Below, piece by piece: positions 38,001 to 43,407 of a stretch of DNA of 60,000 nucleotides. The DNA is taken from positions 25,814,272 through 25,874,271 of the forward strand of contig NC_049980.1 of assembly GCF_000003815.2 (NCBI RefSeq), given 5' to 3'. The DNA is from Branchiostoma floridae (taxonomy: Eukaryota > Chordata > Leptocardii > Amphioxiformes > Branchiostomatidae). A model generated the notes under the pieces. It searched no databases. It had not been told where the DNA came from and saw only the letters and a program-made list of their open reading frames with translations. Each line of letters starts with the position of its first letter. The first letter of the stretch is position 1. The position numbers and the translations under genes were made by a program.

Positions 38001-40371
38001 TCCTTTGCAGAGTAAAGATCAGTAAGTTCAGTAAAGATTTACAGAGATGCATGTAAATTGCAAATTATGCAAAAAAATTGCATTTTTAATACATACTTGT
38101 TTCCTTTATAGGGCTCAAATACATGTAGCAATTTGTTTGTGGCAGGTGCAAGATAAGTAGAGACAAATGATGCAAATACGTCCCTAATTTATATAGTTAA
38201 TGTAAAGTGTCATAATTCTAATATCCAAGCAGATCTTGCTGTGGCATAGGATAGTATCATTAACTAGGGAAGGAGTTTAGCCAGCAGATATTTCATGGAG
38301 ATATGCGGTCTCCGTTAAATTCTGGAGCAGATAGTACTTTTTACAAGATAATTAAATGTATGCACATAAAACTTCGCCTACTTTAGCGCCATTGTTTGCA
38401 GTTGTGAAAGGAGTCAGACAAGGCTGCAATCTTATCCCCACTTTATCTAATTTCTAAACAACCTTCACGTGCATGATGATGATGAATGCTCTAAACACAA
38501 CCAAGGACGTGATACAAATAAGTTAAAGCGAAGACTTAACATAACTTAACGTCCTATATTGTATGCAGATGATGTTGTTATATTTACCGTATCCGATAAA
38601 GTGCTTCAAATAGATGGAGAACATTTTGTATCAAATGAGAACTTGATTTTAACTTGAAGAAAACAAAAGTCATTATCTGGCAGGTCCTACACAAAACAAA
38701 CAGTCTTGTTATTGTCATTGTTAGGGCATGAGTTTATTTCCTCTGCTACTCGTGCCTGCATATTACCTCATTAGACATCTTCTCTCTGGCCGAAAAAAAA
38801 CAACTGTTGTTCAAGCACGTAAAGCTAATATTAGGCATCCCGGTAGTAAGATACTCAAGCAAGTATGTGAATTCACATCCGGGCAGTAAGATGCTCAAGC
38901 AACTGGATATGTAAATGTGAGGTCTTAAATCCCACATACGTTCATCTGTCTCTCAAAAGTGCCCGTTAAAGATATTTGATTCCAGTTTTATTACGGTAGA
39001 TTATGTTTTGAATGCGAGGTTTGGGGAACTGAGTCCATACATGACAGCTCCCCAATCGAATTTTTGCATCACCGCATTTGTCGAAATATACGTCTCTGAA
39101 TCAGAAACTGTAGTAATTGTCAACTGATATCATTTTCTTTACCATCCCAATGGTGCTTGTTTGTGTATTATATATAATCTAAAGTGGTAAATTGGGCCGT
39201 AAATGGCAGGTTATCCTACATACGCTCCTACATGCACATAATCCGTAATTATCATGACTGTACAGTGAAGATCTTGAGAACATTCGTGTATTTGCACGAT
39301 GATCCTGAAATCAGCGGAGACCAACTTCATACGCCGAACTAGTCGATTATAACCCCACCCCCTCCCGCCAATACACACCCCCACGTGCTAAATAGGTGTG
39401 AAGTAAACCCGATGCTAAGTGTCCCCCCGTGAAGTTATGGTTCGGTTGCTGTTTAAAAACTCGATTGCTGTTTAAAAACTCGATTGCTGTTTAAAGACTC
39501 GATTGCTGTTTAAAAACTCGATTGCTGTTTAAAAACTCGATTGTCATTTAAGATCGGTTGAGATGTAACGATGTAGTGATGTCGGTTGCGATGTAAGATA
39601 AGTGCGCTGTTAAACGACGGTCGGTTTTACGAAGCGCTAAATCGCTGTCGAAACTCGAACGATGACGCGTCAATCGCATCGGAAGCCTCTATTGTGCAGT
39701 CGCGTTATCGAACTTAGAAAACCACTTCTTAGACCGCAAACTTTAATTAAGCCAGAATACCACCTTTTGTACAGTTTTAAACCACAGTTAAACCCACTCA
39801 AACCGCGCCCTGTGTTTGGTTTACAAAACAACTTTGCTTGCACATATTTAATCATGAAGGCAGTTGAAACTTCTCAGCACTTTGTTATTGAACTCTAAAC
39901 ATATGTTCACAAATGTTCTATGTATATGAGAGAGACTAGAACTAAAAGAGCAATTCATCTAAAGGCGTTGTGAAATTTCTTAAAGTAGCGTGTGTGAGAT
40001 TTATCATATAACATTTATTTTTTATTGGTACACATATCAGACAAGACACAGTTGTGAATGCACTCTAGCCGAGCTAATATTAACAAGATGTATTAAATAA
40101 AGACTACGGTGATGTCATATAACATTTGATATTTTCCGTACTACAGGGCAGCCAGTATTGGCGTTTCAACGACACGACCTTCAGTGTGGACCCCGGTTAC
40201 CCGAAGTCCACCGGGCAGTACTGGTTCGGGTGTATGATGGAGATGGAGGAGACCACGCCCAAACTGCCGCCCTGTGACCTGCAGGGCATCAACAGCGGAG
40301 TCAACGTGGTGCCTACTGTAGTCTTACCTTCACTTCTGTCAGTGTTAGTAGCGAAACTCCTGCTCTTTTGA
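5173..40371 (+). CDS. Secreted/GPI-type matrix metalloproteinase, 10 exons, 527 aa
   Basis: Coding exons are 5173-5256, 6916-7039, 7836-8059, 8489-8690, 9040-9198, 9490-9636, 9821-9960, 10105-10243, 10551-10690 and 40147-40371. All junctions are GT..AG and the joined length is 1,584 nt, in frame to TGA. Domain order: signal peptide (1-20), propeptide with cysteine switch PRCGVPD (83-89), RRRRR furin-type site (100-104), catalytic domain with [11 protein letters not shown] (221-231) and Met-turn M239, Pro/Asn-rich linker (266-292), and a hemopexin domain from C294 to C482. The tail after C496 is hydrophobic and ends in LLLF without a cytoplasmic segment, as in GPI-anchored MMPs (vertebrate MMP17/MMP25 type). 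As a family member it should be a zinc endopeptidase acting on extracellular matrix or surface proteins, activated by proprotein convertases. No orthologue symbol is assigned because amphioxus MMPs do not map one-to-one by eye. Confidence 0.93.
8144..8307 (+). pseudogene. Decayed duplicate of the MMP exon 2 acceptor region inside intron 3
   Basis: About 160 bp in intron 3 closely matches the end of intron 1 and the first bases of exon 2 (6760-6921). Shared stretches include gggcaaag, catttttacacaaa versus cattctttcacacaa, ctttcattgtcaac, gtttgtaccaacgt, ttattccatgg, cttgtaacg and ctctgttcc. The copy retains an AG acceptor (ccgtag) and aactac, then diverges and soon reaches a stop. It is flanked by a near-repeat beginning gtcagtaagtta at 8108 and again at 8338. 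It cannot encode the propeptide exon; any use would insert a premature stop. Confidence 0.65.
8489..9198 (+). CDS. MMP exons 4-5: catalytic domain with zinc-binding site
   Basis: Exon 4 (8489-8690) encodes the structural Zn/Ca-binding part of the metzincin fold, including [26 protein letters not shown] and HFDESEQW. Exon 5 (9040-9198) encodes the active site [11 protein letters not shown], with three His ligands and the catalytic Glu222, then ALMAPFY, whose Met239 is the Met-turn, and [11 protein letters not shown], which closes the domain. All catalytic residues expected of an active MMP are present, so nothing suggests an inactive copy. Confidence 0.94.
9490..10690 (+). CDS. MMP exons 6-9: linker and hemopexin blades 1-3
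   Basis: Exon 6 (9490-9636) holds a Pro/Asn-rich hinge ([12 protein letters not shown]) and C294, the first cysteine of the hemopexin disulfide. Exons 7 (9821-9960), 8 (10105-10243) and 9 (10551-10690) each encode a blade with typical motifs: YFWEL and [13 protein letters not shown] and [14 protein letters not shown] and RTYFFK. Introns here are only 144-307 bp, which makes the following 29.5-kb intron stand out. The donor after exon 9 is gttaga, weaker than the other donors. Confidence 0.92.
10691..10752. other. Original left part of MMP intron 9
   Basis: This 62-bp stretch lies between the exon 9 donor and the left terminus of the large insertion. Its last eight bases, AGAATACC (10745-10752), are repeated exactly at 39754-39761 beyond the right terminus. 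Together with 39762-40146 it would rebuild an intron of 447 bp. Confidence 0.7.
10745..10752. repeat. Left target-site duplication AGAATACC
   Basis: Perfect octamer directly outside the left terminus of the giant element; identical to 39754-39761. Confidence 0.75.
10972..11060 (+). repeat. Left subterminal 19-bp repeats
   Basis: About five degenerate copies of a unit reading AAACAGCAATCGAGTTTTT or the CAACCGAG variant. The mirror-image array is at 39440-39555. Multiple short subterminal motifs near a terminus are typical transposase-binding arrangements in several DNA transposon families; binding itself is inference. Confidence 0.7.
12268..12443. mobile_element. Small inverted-repeat element inside the left arm
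   Basis: The sequence near 12268-12298 (aatctccaagcagatcttgc, then tgtggcat) has an inverted partner at 12412-12441 (atgccacagcaatatccgc, then ttggagatt), with a loop of about 115 bp. The right arm contains only one such end near 38223, so this copy either inserted after the arms formed or was lost from the right arm. Confidence 0.55.
13000..13650 (+). mobile_element. R2/NeSL-type non-LTR retrotransposon C-terminal fragment (zinc knuckle and endonuclease)
   Basis: One frame encodes a CX2CX7HX4C knuckle ([17 protein letters not shown], 13146-13196), then [16 protein letters not shown]. This combination is characteristic of the C-terminus of non-LTR elements with a restriction-like endonuclease. 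A shifted frame downstream (13333-13548) encodes VPDITI and LVDLTVPFE, matching the PD...(D/E)LTVP motif of that endonuclease. The reading frame is broken between the parts, so the copy is dead. The first part belongs to the left inverted arm; the endonuclease motif lies just inside its inner edge. Confidence 0.65.
14430..15760 (+). mobile_element. CR1-like non-LTR retrotransposon remnant
   Basis: Successive frames read like a CR1 reverse transcriptase: [77 protein letters not shown] and SFADDCLLC (catalytic DD at about 15247-15255). These are followed by [20 protein letters not shown] and [13 protein letters not shown]. At least three frameshifts and several stops separate these blocks, so it is inactive. 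It belongs to the same family as the fragment at 56290-56760, which carries the next part of the protein. Confidence 0.8.
16600..16810. repeat. GC-rich segment with a 15-bp direct repeat
   Basis: Within a GC-rich stretch of otherwise AT-rich sequence, CCCGCTCTCGCCAGT is repeated in tandem near 16750-16795 (two full units and a third partial). No coding feature is recognised. It may be the edge of a small inverted-repeat element, but no matching end was found. Confidence 0.4.
17575..18180 (+). repeat. Degenerate tandem repeat of about 145 bp
   Basis: About four diverged units start near 17585, 17733, 17880 and 18025. Each contains versions of gtcaagttcaa, ccaaaatca, ccaccacc, catgtaccaaaa, cgcaccaaccgttc and gagatacagcgcc. 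Reading frames across it exist on both strands and are repeat artefacts. Confidence 0.6.
18310..21060 (-). mobile_element. Older non-LTR retrotransposon, split by a younger insertion
   Basis: On the - strand, reverse-transcriptase motifs occur on both sides of a nested element. From 21060 to 20642 the text reads like [18 protein letters not shown]. From 18943 to 18310 it continues with [29 protein letters not shown] (about 18638-18665), a LNKTKIIVF-like segment and a C-terminal [15 protein letters not shown]. The split falls in the middle of the polymerase domain. The element is 5'-truncated and has stops. Confidence 0.7.
18956..20629 (-). mobile_element. Younger non-LTR retrotransposon nested in the older one
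   Basis: On the - strand, 20587-20090 encodes [31 protein letters not shown] and [10 protein letters not shown]. After one frameshift near 20100, 20099-19137 encodes 320 residues of the thumb and C-terminal region, with [10 protein letters not shown] and [20 protein letters not shown] poly(A) tail (T run at 18956 on the + strand) marks the 3' end. A 12-bp duplication ATTCGAAGAGTT flanks it at 18944-18955 and 20630-20641. The 5' end is truncated. Long open frames suggest it is younger than its host element. Confidence 0.82.
21140..21320. repeat. Short GC-rich tandem repeats
   Basis: AACCTAGAGGTGCC recurs three times at 20-24 bp spacing (21150-21212). A second run of TGCCCCAACAG-like units follows (21252-21317). 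Surrounding sequence such as ctctcactggacgtggggca may be the end of a small transposon; this is not established. Confidence 0.5.
21800..22340. mobile_element. Rearranged non-LTR retrotransposon fragments in opposite orientations
   Basis: A + strand scrap (about 21815-21860) encodes [15 protein letters not shown], a reverse-transcriptase entry motif. Directly after it, the - strand (about 22260-21930) encodes [24 protein letters not shown] and [19 protein letters not shown], the palm region of the same domain. The opposed orientation suggests inversion during insertion (twin priming) or later rearrangement. A perfect 18-bp palindrome lies inside at 22091-22127. Confidence 0.6.
23239..23457 (+). 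mobile_element. Small inverted-repeat element, family A, copy 1
   Basis: Terminal inverted repeats of about 27 bp (TAGCCTCCGTTGCAGTCTTC, then GGAACGG, and its near-perfect complement) enclose about 165 bp. CTTTTCTG occurs at 23231-23238 and 23459-23466, one base offset from a perfect flanking duplication. It interrupts a local sequence whose uninterrupted relative is at about 23530-23710. No coding capacity. Confidence 0.7.
25191..25345 (+). repeat. C-rich GATCTCGCCCCCC repeats
   Basis: Several copies of (G/A)ATCTCGCCCCCC alternate with GGGGCGAAATCACTAGC, forming a mosaic of direct and inverted units. The matching G-rich inverted version is at 26229-26311. Likely the end of a repetitive element; assembly is unreliable here. 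Confidence 0.6.
26229..26311 (-). repeat. G-rich inverted counterpart running into an assembly gap
   Basis: A run of about 18 G is followed by GGGGGCGAAAACGCTA units and CGAGATCGCTG, the inverted form of the 25191 tract. The next 100 bases are N. The two tracts enclose about 880 bp and may be termini of one element. Confidence 0.55.
26312..26411. other. Assembly gap (100 N)
   Basis: Unresolved bases next to a G-rich inverted tract that is hard to sequence; the true length is unknown. Confidence 0.95.
26792..26952 (-). mobile_element. Small inverted-repeat element, family A, copy 2 (inverted)
   Basis: Its reverse complement matches 23239-23457, sharing ctcgctatcac, cttcctcggca, cacaagagaacatagcca and aaacagtcccgttccg. 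It is flanked by a 9-bp duplication AAAGCCAGA (26783-26791 and 26953-26961). One terminus has an internal deletion. A 9-bp duplication is typical of Mutator-like elements; assignment is inference. Confidence 0.65.
27265..27481 (+). ncRNA. Candidate first exon of a transcript nested in the element
   Basis: A GC-rich stretch in AT-rich surroundings ends in GGAG followed by a consensus donor GTAAGT at 27482. It holds no long frame with recognisable protein similarity. It could be the non-coding first exon of a + strand transcription unit ending at the poly(A) signal at 36995. There is no direct evidence of transcription. Confidence 0.25.
28493..28666. mobile_element. Tc1/mariner-like short inverted-repeat element
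   Basis: The left end CAGTGGAAGCC...GATTGCAC is matched by the inverted right end GTGCAATTAAGCGGCTTCTA. TA dinucleotides flank both sides (28491-28492 and 28667-28668). Length is 174 bp with no coding region. Termini of this kind with TA duplication are typical of the pogo/Tigger group. Confidence 0.65.
29550..32110 (+). repeat. 54-bp satellite array
   Basis: Roughly 45 tandem units of about 54 bp (56 bp where TGTG is duplicated). Each contains GTGTGTTTAGTCTAGCTTG, a TTAATAATTAC core, a pyrimidine run and CTGACAG. Because 54 is divisible by three, open frames of 70-150 codons arise ([16 protein letters not shown]-like) and break wherever a unit is 56 bp; they are not genes. Blocks are duplicated at larger scale: the run of units at 30188-30418 recurs at 31540-31770. 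A 100-N gap interrupts it at 30518-30617, so copy number is unreliable. Confidence 0.9.
32277..33139 (+). repeat. 17/19-bp minisatellite
   Basis: Tandem units of the form CACCTCTGTCCAGCACATG, CACCTGTCCAGCACATG and CACTTTTCCAGCACATG. Both strands and several frames stay open for hundreds of codons (Cys/Trp/Gly/Ala-rich on one strand, His/Ser/Pro/Ala-rich on the other), a consequence of repeat composition. It runs into a 244-N gap (33140-33383). Related shorter arrays lie at 33812-34085 and 34660-34830. Confidence 0.9.
33400..35225 (+). repeat. Threefold ~0.84-kb tandem repeat with exon-like 199-bp blocks
   Basis: A 199-bp GC-rich block (33400-33598, 34243-34441, and a diverged third copy from 35025) is preceded by CGCTCCCAG (CACTCCCAG in copy 3). 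In the first two copies it is followed by GTAAAAG. The copies are separated by nearly identical spacers containing a minisatellite of CAAGCACATGCACCTGC units. The AG and GT borders make the block look like a repeated exon. Neither strand shows a recognisable protein, and the block itself is built of degenerate short repeats. Confidence 0.7.
35999..37020 (+). ncRNA. Candidate terminal exon with poly(A) signal
   Basis: A strong acceptor (TCTCTTTCTTGTTTTCAG, ending at 35998) is followed by about 1 kb of non-repetitive sequence without a long frame. An AATAAA at 36995-37000 and T/GT-rich downstream sequence complete the picture of a 3' terminal exon. It lies entirely inside the giant element, just before the right inverted arm. 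Transcription is inferred from signals only. Confidence 0.3.
37286..39753 (-). repeat. Right long inverted arm of the giant element
   Basis: Inverted counterpart of 10753-13383. On the + strand it carries a reverse-transcriptase remnant with KGVRQGCNL (about 38406-38432) and YADDVVIF (38562-38585). On the - strand it carries the zinc-knuckle fragment with [17 protein letters not shown] (about 37452-37515). Both remnants are interrupted by stops and frameshifts. Similarity to the left arm stops at about 37286, inside what would be the endonuclease part of the - strand element. The outermost 300 bp are the best conserved portion. Confidence 0.8.
39440..39555 (-). repeat. Right subterminal 19-bp repeats
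   Basis: About six copies of CTCGATTGCTGTTTAAAAA and variants, the inverted equivalent of the left array. The copies here are more uniform than on the left, which suggests recent expansion or homogenisation. Confidence 0.7.
39754..39761. repeat. Right target-site duplication AGAATACC
   Basis: Perfect octamer directly outside the right terminus of the giant element; identical to 10745-10752. Confidence 0.75.
39762..40146. other. Original right part of MMP intron 9
   Basis: This 385-bp stretch lies between the right duplication of the insertion and the acceptor TTTTCCGTACTACAG of exon 10. No gene seen. Confidence 0.7.
40147..40371 (+). CDS. MMP exon 10: hemopexin blade 4, C-terminal GPI-type signal, stop
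   Basis: Phase-0 start matches the end of exon 9. GSQYWRFN (454-461) and [15 protein letters not shown] (468-482) complete the fourth blade and the closing cysteine. After a second cysteine (496) come small residues N502-S503-G504, suitable for GPI attachment, and the hydrophobic stretch from V505 to F527 with no basic cytoplasmic tail. The exon is separated from exon 9 by the 29-kb insertion, so the membrane anchor depends on splicing across it. Confidence 0.9.
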   Translation, partial: GSQYWRFNDTTFSVDPGYPKSTGQYWFGCMMEMEETTPKLPPCDLQGINSGVNVVPTVVLPSLLSVLVAKLLLF

Positions 40372-40929
40372 GCAGACTTCTCATTTATAGTGTCGGAGAA
40401 AGGAGCTTTTGTTGGTAGTCCAAGAATAGACCGTTTGTAAATTCAAATGATGTTGTAGTCGCACAAACTAAAATTGATAATGATTAGTGTTTTTTTTCTA
40501 AGTTTGTATATAGACAGTATGTTTCAATAAGCTCTTAAGTTACAATAAGCGACACGCGCACAAATTAGTTTAACTCCCAGGAAGATCTAGTGATAGAGTA
40601 TGGAAATGTGCTCCAGAATCATGTTCGTGAAGGCGATGTAATTATAAATAATAACTGTCTGTTTTGACTGATTACTACTTGGAGTTTCTTGTTGGCATTT
40701 AGGGGTAGAGTAAACAGTAACGTAGATGTAGATGCCACGCTGGTCGTGGTGATGTCCCATTGTGTAACATAAAGGTTTTAGTATTCACTTTTTAAACTTC
40801 TGGTGTATTTTTCACTTTGTAAAAATGTGGTTTCTTTCTCATTCAAGTGCAGGACGCATGGATTTCCTTTTTACGACATGACTAACAGTTGTCAGGTGTA
40901 TAATAGGTATTTTCATGTTACTTTTTGCA

Positions 40930-40935
40930 AATAAA
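40930..40935 (+). terminator. Poly(A) signal of the metalloproteinase gene
   Basis: AATAAA followed within 30 bp by G/T-rich sequence, giving a 3'UTR of about 580 nt. It is the best candidate in the 1.9 kb before the convergent gene. Confidence 0.55.
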
Positions 40936-41701
40936 ATGCTTGTTCAAAGAAATTGGGTGGTGCTACACTGACTTTCTGAATCTATGAGGACAATCTGTTT
41001 CATCTACATCTAACGTTATAACGATTAATAGAGCTCGATACAAAAGTCTTGAGAAGATCACAACACCAAATATTCACTAAAAGTAAGTTTAATCAAATAT
41101 TACAAACATACATGCATCCATTCAGATATTTTGACACGTCTTGGCTGCCCCGAGTGTATGAGTATTGTTAGTAGTTAAAATGTACACAAAAAATATTTTT
41201 GTATAATTAAGATGATGATAAATTGAATAGGAGTTAAATAAAGAATCAACATACCTCACTATGGTAATTCTAACGACTGGAAATCGTTACATGCTGTCAT
41301 AATTATGTTGGTAGTTTTCCCTGTGTTATTTGTACAACTTATTGGTTAGAAAGGTAGTTTGGATGTGTAACACATCGATCTAAACACAACACAATTCTCC
41401 ACAACACTGTCAAGTATCACTCTGTATCGTCTTCGTGTACTATGGCTTACGTATCAATTAGGATTAGTGTCTATAGTTTAGCTCATACCCATATATGCAA
41501 TAAACAGGCATTGCCACCAATGTTTAGTAAATCCACTAATACATAAACATAGTTGTAATTCAATGTAAGAAAGTTTTCACAGCTACCTGCCATAAACCTT
41601 TCCCAAAAAATAAAATCTTAAACATTTTTTGACCCAATCAGAGCTTATTTCGAGGCAACTTCAGCACAGAACTGTTGAAGTTGATGCAAACACACCAATG
41701 G

Positions 41702-41707
41702 TTTATT
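41702..41707 (-). terminator. Poly(A) signal candidate of the ShKT/EGF/vWA gene
   Basis: AATAAA on the - strand (TTTATT on +), followed on the - strand by GGTGTGTTTGC, a GT-rich downstream element. The predicted 3'UTR is about 590 nt, ending some 750 bp from the convergent MMP poly(A) site. Confidence 0.45.
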
Positions 41708-42293
41708 GTAGACAACTAACGACATTTAAGCCATCTCATCTAACTAACCAAAGCTCGTCGTCATACTAAATTGGACATTGTGTACCCTGTAGTGGACTAG
41801 TTCAGAAAGACGAAAAAGGTCGCTGCTTTAGAAGACACAGTCTTGTGGTGCCCATTACAACACGTAACGACATAGCTGCCGGAATTCCCCTTGTTATGAT
41901 GTTCAGAAAATACCAATAGATAGCTACACGGGCATGCAAAAATAAAACCGAACAGTGATTGAGGAAGATCTGTTTTTTTTTTAAATTTCTTTTTGATGTT
42001 TCAACAACAAAAAATCTCTTCTGAAATAAATGTAGCTAACTTTTGTTCCTACCGGGTCCTTCAGATATAGATACATACGCTACACATTACCGCACGCCTT
42101 TATCCGTCTCTTTCTAGAGCTGTGAAGTTCCGAGGTTACAAGTAGGATACATTCTTCACAGGCCGTACGTGCGTCGAAGATAGATCTGGGAGCGCAAGCT
42201 ACACAAGAACCTCTCTTGTAAAGGGTCGACAAGACTCAACAAGTCTTCTACACAAAGTTGTAGACGATCAATTACTGTTAGCAATGGCGGGAC

Positions 42294-43253
42294 TCATTTC
42301 GCCGTTCTTGTAGGTTTCTTGAGGCAGTGCGTGATGCCGAGACCGACCAGCGTCAGGACGACCACGGCCCCCACCGCGGCGACGGCGGACAGTCCGGGGA
42401 GACCTCTGGACGTGTCTCCGTCTGTAAGAACGGTATAGCATATCTATAAGCCTGAATAAGATGCAGAAACACGCATACATACACAGTACTGCACTATCTT
42501 TGTTCGTAAATTACCAACAGAAAACTCTATCTGGGTGAAAGAACCGAATAGCTACTCATAAAGGCGATAACGCAAATGCGTACACAAACAGTCTGCATGG
42601 CTATGGTTGCCTAATGAATCTTACCACATATATAGACAATCCGCTAGATGACCGTGGTAATCAACCCAGCTTACCGTCAGAGGCGAACGTCGCCGACCTT
42701 TTCCCCCTGTTGGCTCGCCCGCGCATGCGCACACGGTTGCATGTGGCGATGGCCTCCTTGGCGCACTCCTCGTACTGCCGTATGGGGATGTCGCAGGTGT
42801 TGGCGTTACCTGCAAGAACGTCAAAAACACTTTTAGTTTACGAGAAATGGCGTCTTAGTTGACATGAACCTGCAGAGCACTGCGCAAGGCCTACGTCACA
42901 TTTCCATGCCGGGGCTCGACCGGGTAGCTTTCGGAAACGAAAAGTATGATATAAAAGACATTAAACTACACAAGACGCAAATTGAATAGTCGTGGGCATT
43001 ATTTGTGCCTATCTTTACGTATACACTTCTATTTTTGTTTCCACAAAAAAAGCCCGGCCGGCCTGGTTTTGAAATGTGACGTTAGCTTTAGTCTAAACAT
43101 GTGGAAACTTCAGAACGAGTCTCTGACACCCACCTGTTGACTCGACCCGGACCACCCTGCTGTTGTGTCCGTCCAGAGAGTAACACTTGGACAGCATTTC
43201 ACTCAGACAGTCCTCAAACTGAAGCACTGGCACCTGGCAGGTGTCAGCAGCAC
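42294..43253 (-). CDS. ShKT/EGF/vWA gene exons 18-20: duplicated Cys motif, transmembrane helix, tail
   Basis: Exons 18 (43253-43134) and 19 (42809-42675) encode related segments: DTCQVPVLQFEDCLSEMLSK followed by C, and NTCDIPIRQYEECAKEAIAT followed by C. This is a C-x9/10-C-x8-C helix-like motif I cannot assign to a known domain. Exon 19 ends with RGRANRGKRSA, a basic stretch that could be a convertase site next to the membrane. Exon 20 (42421-42294) encodes GLSAVAAVGAVVVLTLVGLG, a transmembrane helix, and the tail THCLKKPTRTAK before TGA. Confidence 0.88.
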
Positions 43254-43372
43254 CTGGATAAACAGCAGTACCAAGGTCATATTATGTTCAACCTACCTTA
43301 TGACATTGGCGGCTTTAGAGAAATATTATCAGGAGGATATTTCGCATGCATGTGAATGTGTGTGTGTTTGTT

Positions 43373-43407
<35 letters not shown>

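Larger units (their letters stand above)
10753..39753. mobile_element. Giant composite mobile element (about 29 kb) with long terminal inverted repeats
   Basis: Both ends begin, reading inward, with GGCTTAATTAAAGTTTGCGG and remain strongly similar for about 2.5 kb as inverted copies (10753-13383 against 37286-39753). The exact octamer AGAATACC adjoins each outer end (10745-10752 and 39754-39761), as expected of a target-site duplication. The host intron becomes ordinary in size when the element is removed. No transposase reading frame is recognisable, so it appears non-autonomous. An 8-bp duplication is known for hAT, P, Merlin and Zisupton-like transposons, but the termini do not let me name a superfamily. 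The interior contains older retrotransposon fragments, satellite arrays and possibly one nested transcription unit. Confidence 0.75.
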
